Of a DNA stretch of 64,000 nucleotides, positions 13,053 through 24,695 are shown piece after piece. The notes beneath the pieces are model-generated. The model ran no database searches. It was not told the DNA's origin and worked only from the letters and a program-made list of their open reading frames with translations. Both the position numbers and the translations under genes were made by a program. The DNA is from Rhytidiadelphus loreus (Eukaryota; Streptophyta; Bryopsida; Hypnales; Hylocomiaceae): assembly GCA_947034895.1 (NCBI GenBank), contig OX344763.1, forward strand, positions 51,025,025 through 51,089,024. The letters run 5' to 3'. Numbering within the stretch: position 1 is the stretch's first letter; the number at the start of each line of letters is the position of its first letter.

Positions 13053-13583
13053 GTGAGCGATCCAAAAGCGATAGTGAAGGCGGAAGGAAGTGGTTCTACT
13101 CCTTTGAAGATCAAGACGGTCTATCCGGCCATACCTAAGAATGAGGGAGAGCAGAAGCAGTTGGAGGAGGATCTGGGCCAGTTAGAATGCTTGGGATTTT
13201 TGCACCGACCTTGGAGTTTGAAAAACGAGGAGATGATCTTGGAGCTGATGGGGGCGCAATTGAATTAGTGGGCAAAGACCAACCGCACTCTTCCGACTAA
13301 GTGGATGATCGAAACCTAGAAGAAAGTTTATGTCGGAATCCATAATAGCTTAGGACGGATCCTAATAGACTAGAAGAAATTAAAATAGCACGAATTCGAA
13401 AAAAATTAGTTTAGGCATAGACTAACGGAAATAAATAAATACTTAAAACTACTTTAGACTCAATTCCGGAACCAGTATGGGAACATGACTGAACTTGACA
13501 TCCGTCTGGACGGAATTAGGAGCCGGAACACAGGAACTGGAACACAGTCATTAATACAGTAGCCTGCGTTCCCGATGAAGTGA
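13053..13583 (+). pseudogene. Gag-like protein, N-terminal fragment (copy d)
   Basis: The first 72 codons match the N-terminus of the gag-like copies at 13717 and 62276 in pattern: P..PK or PL.E, EDL..L.CLGFL..PW. After TAG at 13266-13268 the same frame runs on to a TGA at 13581-13583. It is interrupted only by further TAGs (13317, 13371, 13386, 13407, 13455, 13560) and never by TAA or TGA. That stretch reads as a charged, coiled-coil-like segment if TAG is taken as Gln, but it also overlaps an AT-rich, promoter-like region and may be non-coding. No ATG is visible; a TGA lies just upstream. Confidence 0.5.
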
Positions 13584-13601
13584 ACGTTGGGCACTCGAAT
13601 G

Positions 13602-13612
13602 GTATATATACC
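13602..13612 (+). promoter_or_regulatory. TATA-like box upstream of gag-like copy a
   Basis: GTATATATACC lies about 115 bases before the ATG of the next gag-like ORF. The equivalent position before copy c has GTATATAAGG (61961-61970), which supports a shared LTR-type promoter. Confidence 0.45.
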
Positions 13613-13716
13613 AAGCTCCTCCTCATTTTTCACCCTCTTTCAGTTGCTCCGCATTTGGCTGTTAATGAGAGAAAGTGTGGTGAGTTAGGATTACGACATT
13701 AGGAGAGGTGAAACGG

Positions 13717-15534
13717 ATGGCAGGGGTTAGTACGTGGTATACGGTCCCAGCTCAGAAACTCAGTCCGGTGATCCCAACGGATGCGCTCCACCTGCGCCAG
13801 TTAGAGGACGACTTGAAGGTCTTGGGGTGTGCAGGTTTACTGAAGAAACCCTGGAACGTCTAGAGTGACCAGGTCCTCCGGGAGTTGGCGGTAGGCACAC
13901 CGAATCAGTACGACCAGACTGTACGCGGGCATCCGGACCAGTGGACGGAGGAGTTGTGGGCGGAGGTTTACGGATTCCTGAAAACTGGAAACGGATTTGC
14001 CACCCGGACGGACCAGTATCACCAGCACAAGTTCATCAATCCATCGCACGCGAAGGAAGGGTACGCCATCAAGGACTGCCGGGACGAGAGGCACAAGCGG
14101 TTGTTGCGCTTCCTCCTGCCGATCCTGTACCTAGACAAGAGTTCCCGGGTTACGGTCACGATGGCCAACACCATCTTCGGGGCATTCCAGGACCGGGTCG
14201 TTCACTAGGGACAGGTCGTGGCGAGTGTAGTGGGGAGATGCACTGGAAACCTGGCAAAGAACAAGCCGAACCCGCTCAGCACCTATCTCCTCCACATGTA
14301 CCAGCACCGGGAGCTACTGACGGAAGATGAGGCGACGGATTGCGAGACCGGCTTGATCATGCTCCAATGTAACTGCTCGGATGATGATGAGCCGGAGACG
14401 CAGGAGTCGGAGAACGAAGACGAGGACGTCAAACCAGAAGGGAAGGACAATCCGATGGAGCCGGAAGAGAAGGTACCCGAGAAGGAAGACCAGGAGGAGA
14501 CATCTGCAAGCCGGAGACGGAAGTCTACGGATCTGGCAGCCAGAGGTAAACTTCCGGGTCCCTCCCTCATGTAGGATGTGAAGACTTGGGAAGGACCGCG
14601 CTTCTTCGAATGTGGGGAAGAGTGGATCCGGACCGCCAAGTTCTACCACGACAGGCTCGTGGACATTGTGTTGCGGTCCACGGAGGTGATGCACTGCGAA
14701 CTAGAGAACCTACTGGACGAACTGAAGACGTTGCCGCCAGAGTCAGAATGGAACGAGATGAGGACGGAGATCCGGAACCTGAAGACGGAACAGGACAAGC
14801 TCAAGGGGAAGCTGAGCTGGACGGAAGGGGAGCTGCACCAGTCTCAGGAGGCGACGCAGAAGGCCTACTAAGCTTTCCAAACGTTCTAGAAGTGGATGGT
14901 AAGTCCGGCCGACCTCTACAACAAGGCAACGCTCTATGACGAAATGCAAAAGACATCCGCGGCCCTCACCAATACCAAGATCGTTCGGGTGATGGTTGAA
15001 ATGTTGGGCAGAATGGAGGCATCGTTGAAGGAGTTCCGGTCCATGATGGTGAATATGGATCCGAACAAGCCCCTCGACTTCGGTGGTTTTTCGGAAGTAC
15101 CGGATGTCATCACAACTCCGTCAATGCAACCCCCAATCTCACCTGCCAAACGGACAGGTCAGTTTGGATCTCTACTGAACATCGTCAACGTAGGAGGGCA
15201 GAGTCCCGTATTTCCGGATCCGGGGATTCCGGTTTGGAGTAGCCTAGACGCCCAGATTGAACTCGTGCAGAATCCAGCGCGCACACATCCGGAGCAGTTT
15301 CAAGATATCGAGCCTCCTCCGCCCGCACCAATACCTGCACCGGATCCCTTTCCTATAGAGATCTCGGAGGAAGTGGAGGTAGAGGAGGATCCTCAGTCTT
15401 TGGAGAAGGCGGACCGGACTCTGGTCCACACAGATGAGACGGACTTTGACAATCCTCCTGTCCGGAAGACGTCCATCATCACCCGGGATCCCTCCGGACA
15501 CCACAAGGCAAGACTAGTACTCGGGGGTAGTTAG
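13717..15534 (+). pseudogene. Gag-like protein of an LTR-type element (copy a), five in-frame stops
   Basis: A single frame of 606 codons from ATG at 13717 to TAG at 15532-15534 without any frameshift. It is interrupted by TAG at 13861, 14206, 14572 and 14887 and by TAA at 14869. Order: N-terminal conserved block (QLEDDLKVLGCAGLL..PW), a second block (QYDQTVRGHPDQW, FINPSHAKEGYAIKDCRDER, RVTVTMANTIFGA), an acidic Glu/Asp-rich linker, a coiled coil (14690-14860), and a Pro-rich tail. The layout resembles retrotransposon capsid genes and plant 'putative transposon protein' domains, but I do not recognise a named family with certainty. No zinc knuckle and no pol follows. The aligned copies b and c show which parts are conserved. 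Confidence 0.6.
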
Positions 15535-16615
15535 GGTTCGACAGTAGCTCGAAGAAACCGCGAAAGGGAAAGTAGATAGTTAGACTGGTAGTTTCCAGTT
15601 ATCATTTTGTTAGACTGGAGTTCCGGGTCTTCATGTAGGACCCGGATCCCGGATTTTTAGGCTTGAGTTTCAGTTACCTTATTCGCCTGGATTTTTAGGG
15701 CAGTTTAAGATTGGACGGCGCGGTGTTTTTCCTTGGGATTTCCGACTTGTAGTTTTCTTTTAAAAGAGGAGGGCCCGCTTGTGGTCCCTCATTCCTTTTC
15801 TTGCTATTCTTTATTTTGAGCAGTAAATATATGTTTTCATTTTATTGTCTTTTTACTCACTGCTTTAGTTTTTCATGTGTGTCTTGGCTCCCCTTTTCCC
15901 TTGGGTGTTTAAGGTTGTTGGGCACATATTTGAAGGTTGTTGGCTAAAGGGTAGAGAGGTGGTAGGGAGGAGTCCGGATTCAGGGTTTCCCGGGTCTGTG
16001 AACTGTGTGTTTGTCCAGGGAAGGGATTTAGAATTGTGAAGGAAGTTGTGCGGAATCCGGAGTTGGTGGTGTGGGTGCGAGTCCGGAAGGGTAGGGAGGA
16101 TTTCGTGCAGAGATAAGCAACTGTCTTGGGAAACCCCCACTCACTCGGAAGGTTTGCCGGCTTACGAAACAACTTGAAGTTCTGGTACCGGACCCCGTCT
16201 CAGTTTCCGGGTAAGTTTTGTATCTGTCGTTGTAGCAAGGGGGGTCGGGTTGTATTTTGAGTGACCTGCTTCTGGAGAAATCCGAAGTTGTGAGGGTGAG
16301 CCAGTCCGTACTTTGTTTATGACGGAAAGTTCTTTGGGTCTATGTCATTAGAAAGTTAGAGTTAAAGTGAGATACAAGGAGTGGTGCTGTTCCTACCCCT
16401 CTCAAAAAGTAAGTGAGGATCCTCTGAGGGTAAAACAGAGGTATCAAAAACCGTGTGTTTGGAGTTACGGATCTGGTGACGGGTGAGATCCAGATCCGGT
16501 AAAGAGTCCGGAAAATTGTAGAATCCGGGTGGGGAGTGAGATTTGAAGTTATTCACATTAAACCGGATTAGAAGGAGTTTAGAACACCCTCTGGGGTTCC
16601 CTGGGACGATATTCC
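15535..16615. other. Non-coding 3' region of gag-like copy a
   Basis: No ORF of note. It shares ordered words with the region after copy b: 16228-16300 resembles 19130-19215 (TGTAGTAAG, then GGGGTTTTCTTGAGTGATCT-like, then GGTTGTGAAG). Copies a and b, each with its 3' region, therefore form a tandem pair about 2.9 kb apart. Confidence 0.5.
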
Positions 16616-18355
16616 GTGTCATCTTACCACGTAGTTGTAGCTAAGAGCGCTTACTACCGTACTGCGCGCACGACAGTTTACGACTTTCCGCGCATTGGAG
16701 AGGGGATGGCTTTCCGAACCGATAAATTCACGGAGGGTAAGTTTTTGAACCCGCCAAACCCTAAGGATGGTTATGCAGTTGCAGACTGCAAGGCAAGAAG
16801 AGATAGGAGATTGCTAGAGTTCATAACCCTGATTCTGTATTCGGAACGGCCAAACTGGATTACAACGACTTGGGCAAATACGATATTTGGAGCACTGAGT
16901 GGAGAGAAGAAAGTCTTCTGGGGAGGAATAGTGAAGGATCTAGTAGAAAAAATGGTTAGTACCTTAGGCAATACCAAGGGTACCTCTATTGGGCCTTTCC
17001 TTTTTCATTTGTATGATTATCTGGGGATGCTCAAAAGTCAGGAGAGGACCGTATATAAGGTAGCAGCCACTCTAGTAAAACTGAATATTTCTCCACCCCG
17101 AGAGCGTGATGAAGAGGAGAGGAGGAAAGAACCGGATGAGGATTCCGAAAAGGCCTCATCGGAGAAGAAGAAAGGGTCATCAAAGAGAGAAGAAAGGGTC
17201 ATCCAAGAGAAAAGAAAGGCCAAGGAGGATCCCAGCATCCACGAAGAAGAAAGGTCCCAAGAGTGACACGAGGGAATCAGCTGAGCCGGAAGTGCAAGGA
17301 GTCGACTCATTGGGGAGGATTATCTCAGATCTTGAGGTGATCCGAGAGGAGGTAGATACGGAAAGAGGAGCAATTAGGAATGTATGCAAATTGCTTGGTG
17401 GGATTTCCGTGTCTGAGTTAGCAAAAAAGATTGAGGGTTTGATCCGAGATTCGGATATCCGGAAGTCGGAAACCTGTATCCAAGAACTGACTGATAGGAA
17501 CAAGGATCTCCATCGGCAGTTAGAGAAGAGTTTAGAGAAAAGTAAAGAAGTGAAGGAGCTTTCTTTAGAATCTGAGGAAACCCTCAAGAGGGTTAGGAGC
17601 TTTGTTTCCCATTTTGGGGATGTATTGAACAAAGCCAAGCTTTATGATCTCCACAAGAAATCCACAAGCTTGGTGATAAAACAACAACCAAGGCGGTTAT
17701 GGTGTTAGCAGAGTACTCAGAGAAGGTGGAGAAGTTTATGTACAAGATTCGGGACAGTCTTCAGTAAGCTGGGTACTTTTCGGGATCCAACAAGAAGAAA
17801 GCAACACCAACACGGCCAAAACTGGACATGCCTCCTCCCTCACCAGTCAAACCGAAGGAGCGTTTAGATGCAGAGAAGACGCCCTCCAAGAGTTCCCTCC
17901 TAGGTAAGAAGGAGACTAGGTTGGGGTCTATGTTGAGATCCGGTTCAAAGGAGTGAATCCGGAAGTTAGAGTGAGGACTAGGAATGCCTCAGAGTAAAGG
18001 TTTTAAGCCTTCTCCTAGTACTCCCAACACTACCAAGAAGAAGAGCACTTCCAAGCGGGCTAGAGAGGAGTCACCAGAGAAGGTACAATCTGAAGAGGAT
18101 GAATCGCTCGAGGTCTCAGCAAAGGAGGAGAGTCAATCCGAATCCGAATCCGGGTTTGAGACTAGATCAGAATCCGATTCCGAAGGGGATTCAAATGCAG
18201 TGACCATTTCTCCTTCCAGTTTCAAAGAGAAGACTCAGACTCCCTTAAAAGGCAAAAGTATGGCCAAGGAAAAGCCACCAACCAATAGGAAGCAACCGCC
18301 AAGGAAAGGGGTCGTGAAAATCGAGGAACCTTCTCTAAAGCAGGCAAAGAAATAG
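16616..18355 (+). pseudogene. Gag-like protein (copy b), 5'-truncated and frameshifted
   Basis: Starts inside the second conserved block of copies a and c (FPRIGEGMAFRTDKFTEGKF, NPKDGYAVADCKARRDRRLL, TTTWANTIFGALSG). The N-terminal block is missing. After an acidic/basic linker the frame changes near 17255, and a coiled coil continues to about 17640 (SELAKKIEGLIRD, LTDRNKDLHRQLEK). Another shift leads through a TAA (about 17767) to a Pro/Lys-rich stretch ending TGA near 17955. An open 123-codon Ser/Glu/Lys-rich segment (17984-18355) follows and may be the C-terminal part or a separate ORF. Confidence 0.55.
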
Positions 18356-19790
18356 TAATTAGCTTTAGTCAATCTGAGGTAATTAGGGAAAGTTTCTTAG
18401 GTTAACCCTAGTTTGGTTAGACGAAAACCTAAGTTTTTTTTATAGAAAGTAAACAATTAGTTCAGTGTTTTTAAAAACATGCACTTGTAACTGCAGTTAG
18501 ATTGCAGTCTTCTGGATTTTCCGGATAGAATCCACGTTTTGCAAATCGAATCGGATGGTAGGCAAGTCAGCTTAGAAGGATGAGGAAGACACCTGTCAGT
18601 CTCCTGTCCTTTGCTTTTTGATCCTTGGAGTCTTTTAGGGTTCCTGGAAGTTAGTATTTAGGGGCTGAAATTAGTTGGAAGCCCCGGGTGTTTTTACTTA
18701 TGTTTTCTTCATCTTTTGCAAATTGAATTACAGAATTCCATCTCATGAACGCTGGTCTGAAAAGTCTTGGCTTTGTGGTTGGTATGCCTTATAGTGCTAG
18801 TATTGCATGTGCGGATAGCTGGTCTTTGTAGAGTGTTGATAAGAGAAGGAATCCCCCGAATTCTGTTTGGATCCGATTTCAGGAATATTAGAATTTGGTT
18901 GGTAAATCTTTGTGTATTAGAAGGAAGTTCTAGCTGTTGAAGTTTCTCTAGTGTCTTCTGAGCATGATAGCCATTCTTAGGTTGGATAAATCTTTCGGGA
19001 GTGAAGGGTGAATGCTAGCTAAAATGTAAGAGGTTTTGTTGAATTCGGGAAAAAGGGGCAGGAAGATAGTTGGGATCCCCTAGTTATCAAGGTACTAGAT
19101 TTGGCTCTTGGGGTTTTGTCCAGATAGGTCCGTCATTGTAGTAAGCGATAATTGTGGGGTTTTCTTGAGTGATCTACTAGTTTGGACTAATTTTTGGGCT
19201 GGTTGTGAAGAAGAATCCGCATCCCAGTTCTTGTATCTATGTTTATGTGTTGTTTAGTGAAACTTCAGTTACTTTAATCTATTGAAGGGTAGGGTATACG
19301 TTCTCTTCCTCAACCCCAAGAGCGGAACCCTCTAATATAGAGGTTAAACTATTGTCATTGGTTACTTTGGTTACCAGAATCACCAGAACTAGATCCGAGA
19401 AAGGTACAGGATAACCACACTCCTCCTGAATCCGCCTCCGCGTGATGGGATAAGGAGTTTATAATTTTGAATGAGGATGATACAGATGATTTAGACTTTT
19501 TGGTCTGTAAAAGTTGCAATATGGTGGTTGATTGACTTAAGAAGAGAAGGAAGTTTAGGAGGAGTAGGATAAAGAAGTGCAATTCCTAGTTTGAAAATCT
19601 GGATTCCTTTGCCTTGAGTTATTTTGTGTTTTTTCCGTATTTTTATACCCGGAATTTTGAGGAAACTACGAGCGAGATCCTTTGGGAACGATACACGAGT
19701 AATTTAAGGTGTTTTACATCAATTTAACACCTAAAAGTGGGATTTGTGCTTTCTTGTGCTATGACACCTGCCCGCAAACAACGCCAAGGC
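18356..19790. other. Non-coding 3' region of gag-like copy b
   Basis: No coding signal. Rich in GGATT/TCCGG words and partly alignable with 15535-16610. Confidence 0.45.
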
Positions 19791-19791
19791 A

Positions 19792-20112
19792 TTGAAGAAA
19801 GTGCTTTTGATATTCCTTCAAAGTCCTGACAAGATTATCAAGGAGAAAATACAACCAAAGTTCATAGCTCCTAATACATTCGTATACAAAGATGCAAGGA
19901 TGTATAATGAGCTTCCATTTCACATGTATAACATGGAGCTAAGAATGGAATTCTATCTCTGGGTAGTGCAGACGTTTTATCATCTCGGGTCGAGTGTGCT
20001 CTCAGTGTTTGTAGGAGGGAATTTGACATGTGCAGCTCTAGTAAGTGACAGTGCACATTTTAGGGCGGTCCAACCTGACTTGCACACCATTGCACATACA
20101 TTTGTGCCGTAG
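19792..20112 (+). pseudogene. Fragment related to the methyltransferase-like protein of 54-58 kb
   Basis: The segment PFHMYNMELRMEFYLWVV followed by VLSVFVGGNLTCAAL matches, in order and spacing, the block NRELRYEVYLRFIDKF followed by VMLVFAGSKLVSAC of the minus-strand gene at about 55260-55370. The VL.VF.GG..T.AAL part looks like the SAM-binding motif I of Rossmann DNA methyltransferases, here in better shape than in the 55-kb copy. Only a short piece survives; the rest upstream is not recognisable. Confidence 0.45.
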
Positions 20113-20251
20113 CATTTCTAGAATCATATCCGCTATCATGCATTTCAAGTCGCACCAAATTGAAATGCACTCTATTTCATTGACTTCTAGAATAATTCAA
20201 ATCTTATATTTGAATGCTTAGGTTTCTAAACGCCACTTTCATGTCATCACC

Positions 20252-20934
20252 ATGCACATGAGCGATATGAATGTGTATGCAGTAGTTCCGGACATAGAAT
20301 CAAATATATGGAGCGGCATTGCTACTAAAGCAATTATGTTGGATAAAGATGATTTCCTGGCAACAGGATACCACGTTGATGAGGCACAATATCCGACGGT
20401 TCCAAGGTCACAAACAACGCCAAGGAAGATAAAAACAAATCAGCGACAGATTCTTCGAGTAGCTGCGCAAGCAAACAACGTTTGGAAGTTGATGAAGATG
20501 ACAAGGAGGACGATGAAGACGAGCATGATGATGACAGACTCAATGCAATGTCCACGCCAGGTGCACGTTCCTCGCAAGATATGCCGGGCTCATCAACTTC
20601 ATCAGGATTGCCTCCACCAATAGTTGAGGCTTCAACTCCACTGTCCCATGTGTCTCAAAAACAAGTGGCAAAAAAAAAAAGGTAGCCTTCATAGAGTCCA
20701 TTGCGCAAACCTTGGCGTTCGTAATATAGCAGCAAGAGAACATTCAACTTGAACAAGCAAACAAACGGGCGGAAAATAGGAGGCTCCACGAGGAGTCAAA
20801 CAAGAGGTTTAAATGCCTTACGAAGAGTTTTATGGACGAGCAAAAGCAAAATAGGGAAATTTAATAGAGTTATATTACCGATAGGCAAGCGACGCCAATT
20901 GCCTCATTGGAACCTGCCTCAATTTCCCAACTAA
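20252..20934 (+). pseudogene. Acidic and coiled-coil remnant downstream of the methyltransferase-like fragment
   Basis: Short frames encode a run of Asp/Glu (DDKEDDEDEHDDD, about 20490-20530), a Ser/Pro-rich part, and then a charged helical part (QQENIQLEQANKRAENRRLH, about 20730-20790). The order (methyltransferase-like, acidic tail, coiled coil) mirrors the minus-strand genes at 58.0-53.1 kb, so this may be an older copy of the same gene pair. Heavily broken; no start or end can be assigned. Confidence 0.35.
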
Positions 20935-22476
20935 TCCTTCTCTAGAATCACCCCTCTGTGTCAAGCAACGGCGCAATTTCCATTCCATAGGGCATTGAAG
21001 CAATAGTGCCACCTCTTCCTCTTGGAGAACTAGTGTTTGACCCTCCCCCTCTAAGGGAAGTTATTGTGAGTCTTGTAGAGTCATCCCAACATACAGCCAC
21101 CATGGTAGAAGAGTGTAGATGTTGATGTCTAGGCACCAATAAAGATGGCAAAGGTGGTTGAGATAGGACACAACTTGGAGATGGAAACAATTGAAGTAGT
21201 ACAAGAAAGTGAAAGCATTTCCACCGACGATCTACAAGGAGGTTGTGCCCAATAATCACTTGATGTTATTGTATCAGCTCGACTCGGTCAGATTCCTTGT
21301 ACATACAGTGTAGATAGTAGAATCGTGTATTGTGGGATGAACTTCTAGTGCATTCAACTATTTTGTTTTGAGCTTGCAAACTCAATTTTGTATGACCAAA
21401 CTCATATTCTTGAGACAGTTATATATTGTCTTCTCACATAATGTCATTTCATATTTACTAAATCGCAAGGCATGTGAATTTGACAAAGTTTTCCGATCCC
21501 ACTTCATCTTCAAATCCGCCATCCCCTCCTCATTTGACCATCGATGATATTCTTCAGAACATTGAAATCACTTCACGCGAAGCAAATAAGCAACGTATGA
21601 TAATTCTCTAGCTACTGGTGAATCCTTCCAACGGCAATTATGGTTCTATACTCATTCCATCTGTTCTGTGTTTTGTAGGTGTGCTTTGATGTATGTACTC
21701 CTAAGCTTCTAAGGACTTCTGCTTCCATGTGATGTCATTATGAATTTGCAATGAGGCCGTAGACAATCGTAACCGCTTGCACATTCGTACGTTTGATAGC
21801 AGGGATCCGCACCTCCATCTGGTCGTGAAGGATCTTTGGAGGGTGTCAATTGGCCATTCAGGTCCAAGGTTGCGGACAAGTGGGTCAATGTTATCCTGGA
21901 CCTAAATAAGGCCTTATTCGTTAAAATGAGACAAGTTGCAGTCTCATTTTAATTCATTCCTATATTTAGGATCAAGAAATCTTTCATTAAATTGAGACTC
22001 TTCATTAAATTGAGACTTAGAAATGTCAAAATACGTATTTGATTATTTTTCTACCATTAAAAAATGTAGCAAAAATTCGAAATCACATTTGGAATTTAGG
22101 ATTTACAAACTTATTTGTAAAAAGGGAAACAAAATACTCAAAGACATTATAAAGCAAGATATTTCTTTAAATTGAAACTTACAAATGTCAAAGCACTAAT
22201 GTACATATTGGAGATATCAAACTTTCATATGAAACCATGAAAAATAACCAAAATATCCCAAAAAATAAGTTGAATATAAAGCTTCAAGATGCAATAGTAT
22301 AAAATAAGTTTACTACTAATAGAAATAGGATTCCCTTACTTACATAGCCACAATATCAAAATAAAACCTATACATATATGAATGAAGCATCTCAAAACAT
22401 ATTAATAGTTGCAATGATCACTCTAATTGTAATTAAACTACCAAAATTATAGTCTACTAATACAACTATGAACTAA
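20935..22476. other. No gene seen
   Basis: Mixed-composition to AT-rich sequence. Only short ORFs (for example 20948-21259 minus) without recognisable motifs. A small direct repeat CATTAAATTGAGACT occurs at about 21985-22020. Confidence 0.6.
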
Positions 22477-23036
22477 TTAATCTTCTGCCATCGAGTCATC
22501 ATTAGTTGCAGCAGTCGTAAAGGCCGCCACTGATGCCTTAATGATATCAATTTGCGAACTTGGAATTGTCACTTTTGAATGTTTAGTTGTTTCACGAAAA
22601 CATGGCTTCCAAGCTGTCATGATACAATCTCTATTTGCCCAATCTGAAGGTATTACGCGATCCTCACGCCACACATTCCCTTCTTTGGTGTCCCATTCGG
22701 CATAGTTCTCCATATTAATGTGCCGATCCGAAGTAGGTGTCCAATATTGGATTTTGATCTTATGCATATGCTCCAGATCTAGGCTCGGAGCCGTAATGGC
22801 CCTGGCAAGCCAAAATGGCTTCGGGTCATGATCCGCAGGACGCACCACAACAAAAGAACCTACTTGCATATCACGATTAACACGAAAGGAAGGACATGGA
22901 CGATCATGTCTACGTCCAACAAAGGGTGCATCCTCTGCATCTTCTTCACGCAATGTGCCATCTCTTTGCATTCTATCTGTCTTGTTAGTGGCGATTCTCG
23001 AAGCCGGCCAAAAGCCATCAAGTAATGCCTCATATA
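22477..23036 (-). pseudogene. C-terminal part of the DUF7869-type gene, left of the insertion
   Basis: The open frame begins directly at the insertion point (ALLDGFWPAS) and runs to TAA at 22477-22479. It contains EDAPFVGRRHDRP, SFRVNRDMQVGSFVVVRPAD and IKIQYWTPTS, a C-terminal region I associate with proteins carrying DUF7869. The upstream part of the gene is at 29004-30986. If the insertion and one copy of its 8-bp duplication are removed, the two parts join in the same frame. Function is unknown; the family is usually multicopy and element-like. Confidence 0.7.
23029..23036. repeat. Target-site duplication, left copy (insertion 1)
   Basis: CTCATATA directly before CAGGG at 23037; the right copy CTCACATA at 29004-29011 differs by one base. 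An 8-bp duplication is the hAT hallmark. Confidence 0.8.
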
Positions 23037-23214
23037 CAGGGTTGTCTTGTCTGACATATTTTTGGGTTTAGGCGTCGTGTATGACGTCTGACGTCGCGTG
23101 TCGCGTGTCACGAAGTGTCGAGTTTACTTGACATCGCGTCGCGGAGGGGTAAAAAATTTTACCCCATGGTAAATAGATTTTGCCTACGTGGCAGGGCTTC
23201 AGAATTGACGTGGA

Positions 23215-23590
23215 CAGCCAACGTGGGCGACTGCGGGTGTGGGCGCGTGCAGGTCTGCCTTGGGCGACCTCAGGTGGAAAAATTGAGGCGACTAAAGGGC
23301 GACTGCGGGTCTGGGGCGCTAGGGCGACTTCGGGTGAAGGGGCGACCGCGGGTGGAAAAAATAGAGGCGACTGCGAGTTTAGGCTTGAAGGCGACTGCGG
23401 GTGAGTGGGCGACTGCGGGTCAGGGGCTTTAGGGTGACTTCGGGTGAAGGGGCGACCGCGGCTTCGGGTATTGAGGGCGACTGCGGGTCCGACAGGTAGG
23501 GGCGACTGCGGGTTACAGGGCGACTGCGGGTCGAAGCAGCAGATAGCGACCGCGTGTTCCAGGGCGACCGCAGGTTCAGTTTAGGATTTG
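23215..23590 (+). repeat. GC-rich array, forward orientation (left arm of insertion 1)
   Basis: Irregular repeats of GGGCGACTGCGGGTC and GGGCGACCGCGGGT, roughly 15-30 bp apart. The GACC-GCG-GGTC core has dyad symmetry. ORFs across it are by-products. Confidence 0.85.
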
Positions 23591-24695
23591 AGTTTGGCAT
23601 ATTCAGTCTTTGAAGTAACACGTCACATAGGTGTTTTATAAGCGCAGAATTAGGTGCTACGTTATATTGGGGTTTACAATTTACAAGTGCAAATAATAGA
23701 GCCCATGAAATGTAAATTGGACAAACTTCTCTAATCCCAAAAATTCACCCAGTATAAGGCCACAATAATAATGTCAACAACGATTATATTAATTAGTCAT
23801 TGATATTGCTTTGAGGCGGACTTCAAATGTAGCCATACTTGCATTGCACTTTTATAACCTCGTTGCAGTCATCACCTAACTGCCTACCAATTAGAACTAA
23901 TACCTAAGTGTGATTGACACATTATAAATTGCGTGAGAGAACAAAACTCAATATAATCAATTATACAATGCATAGGATAGGTGTAGTAAGATGGTTGTTC
24001 AAATATCTCATAAGGATTGGGTGTGACAGCATGAGCTCCCATATAACTTTCATCATGTGCTTCATCAAGCACCGTGAAGGTGTAGTTGGGAACTAATTGT
24101 CACAATTAATTGTCATAGCTATTTCCCAGCTGATTTCATGGTTTTGTTCAAATTTTATTTATCTGTACATTCATAGGTATCCAAACAATAAAACTTGTTT
24201 CATATTAATTAAAAGTGTAGCCATCATATTTACAAACAAAGGGATTAAATCAAGGGCATACATTTGTACATTTTCAATATTTGAGGATTTCAAACTTGTG
24301 AACCAAGAATAACAAGCCACAACATTTATGGGTATATATTTTATTGGGGGGGTCACATTTATGGGTATATATTTTTTGGGAGGGGTCACATATGTAAACC
24401 ATTAAAGTATTGGGCACTAATCAATTAAACATTCATATACCATGGACTGTTTAGCAAAATATGATCATCCATCTGAGATAAACAATCCATGCATTGTTTA
24501 GCAAAATCATAGTATAGAAATGTAAAATGAAGTTCTTTGTCAAGCACATTGCTATTTCACATGTCTAGCATGACTTTAGTACTATTATCTTCATAAATAA
24601 CTTATTTCTTTTTATGATCCCAACTCAAAAATCAAAATAGGGTCTTATGCCATGGTACAAGGCTGCCGTTTGATGCACCACAACAATGTCTCTAG

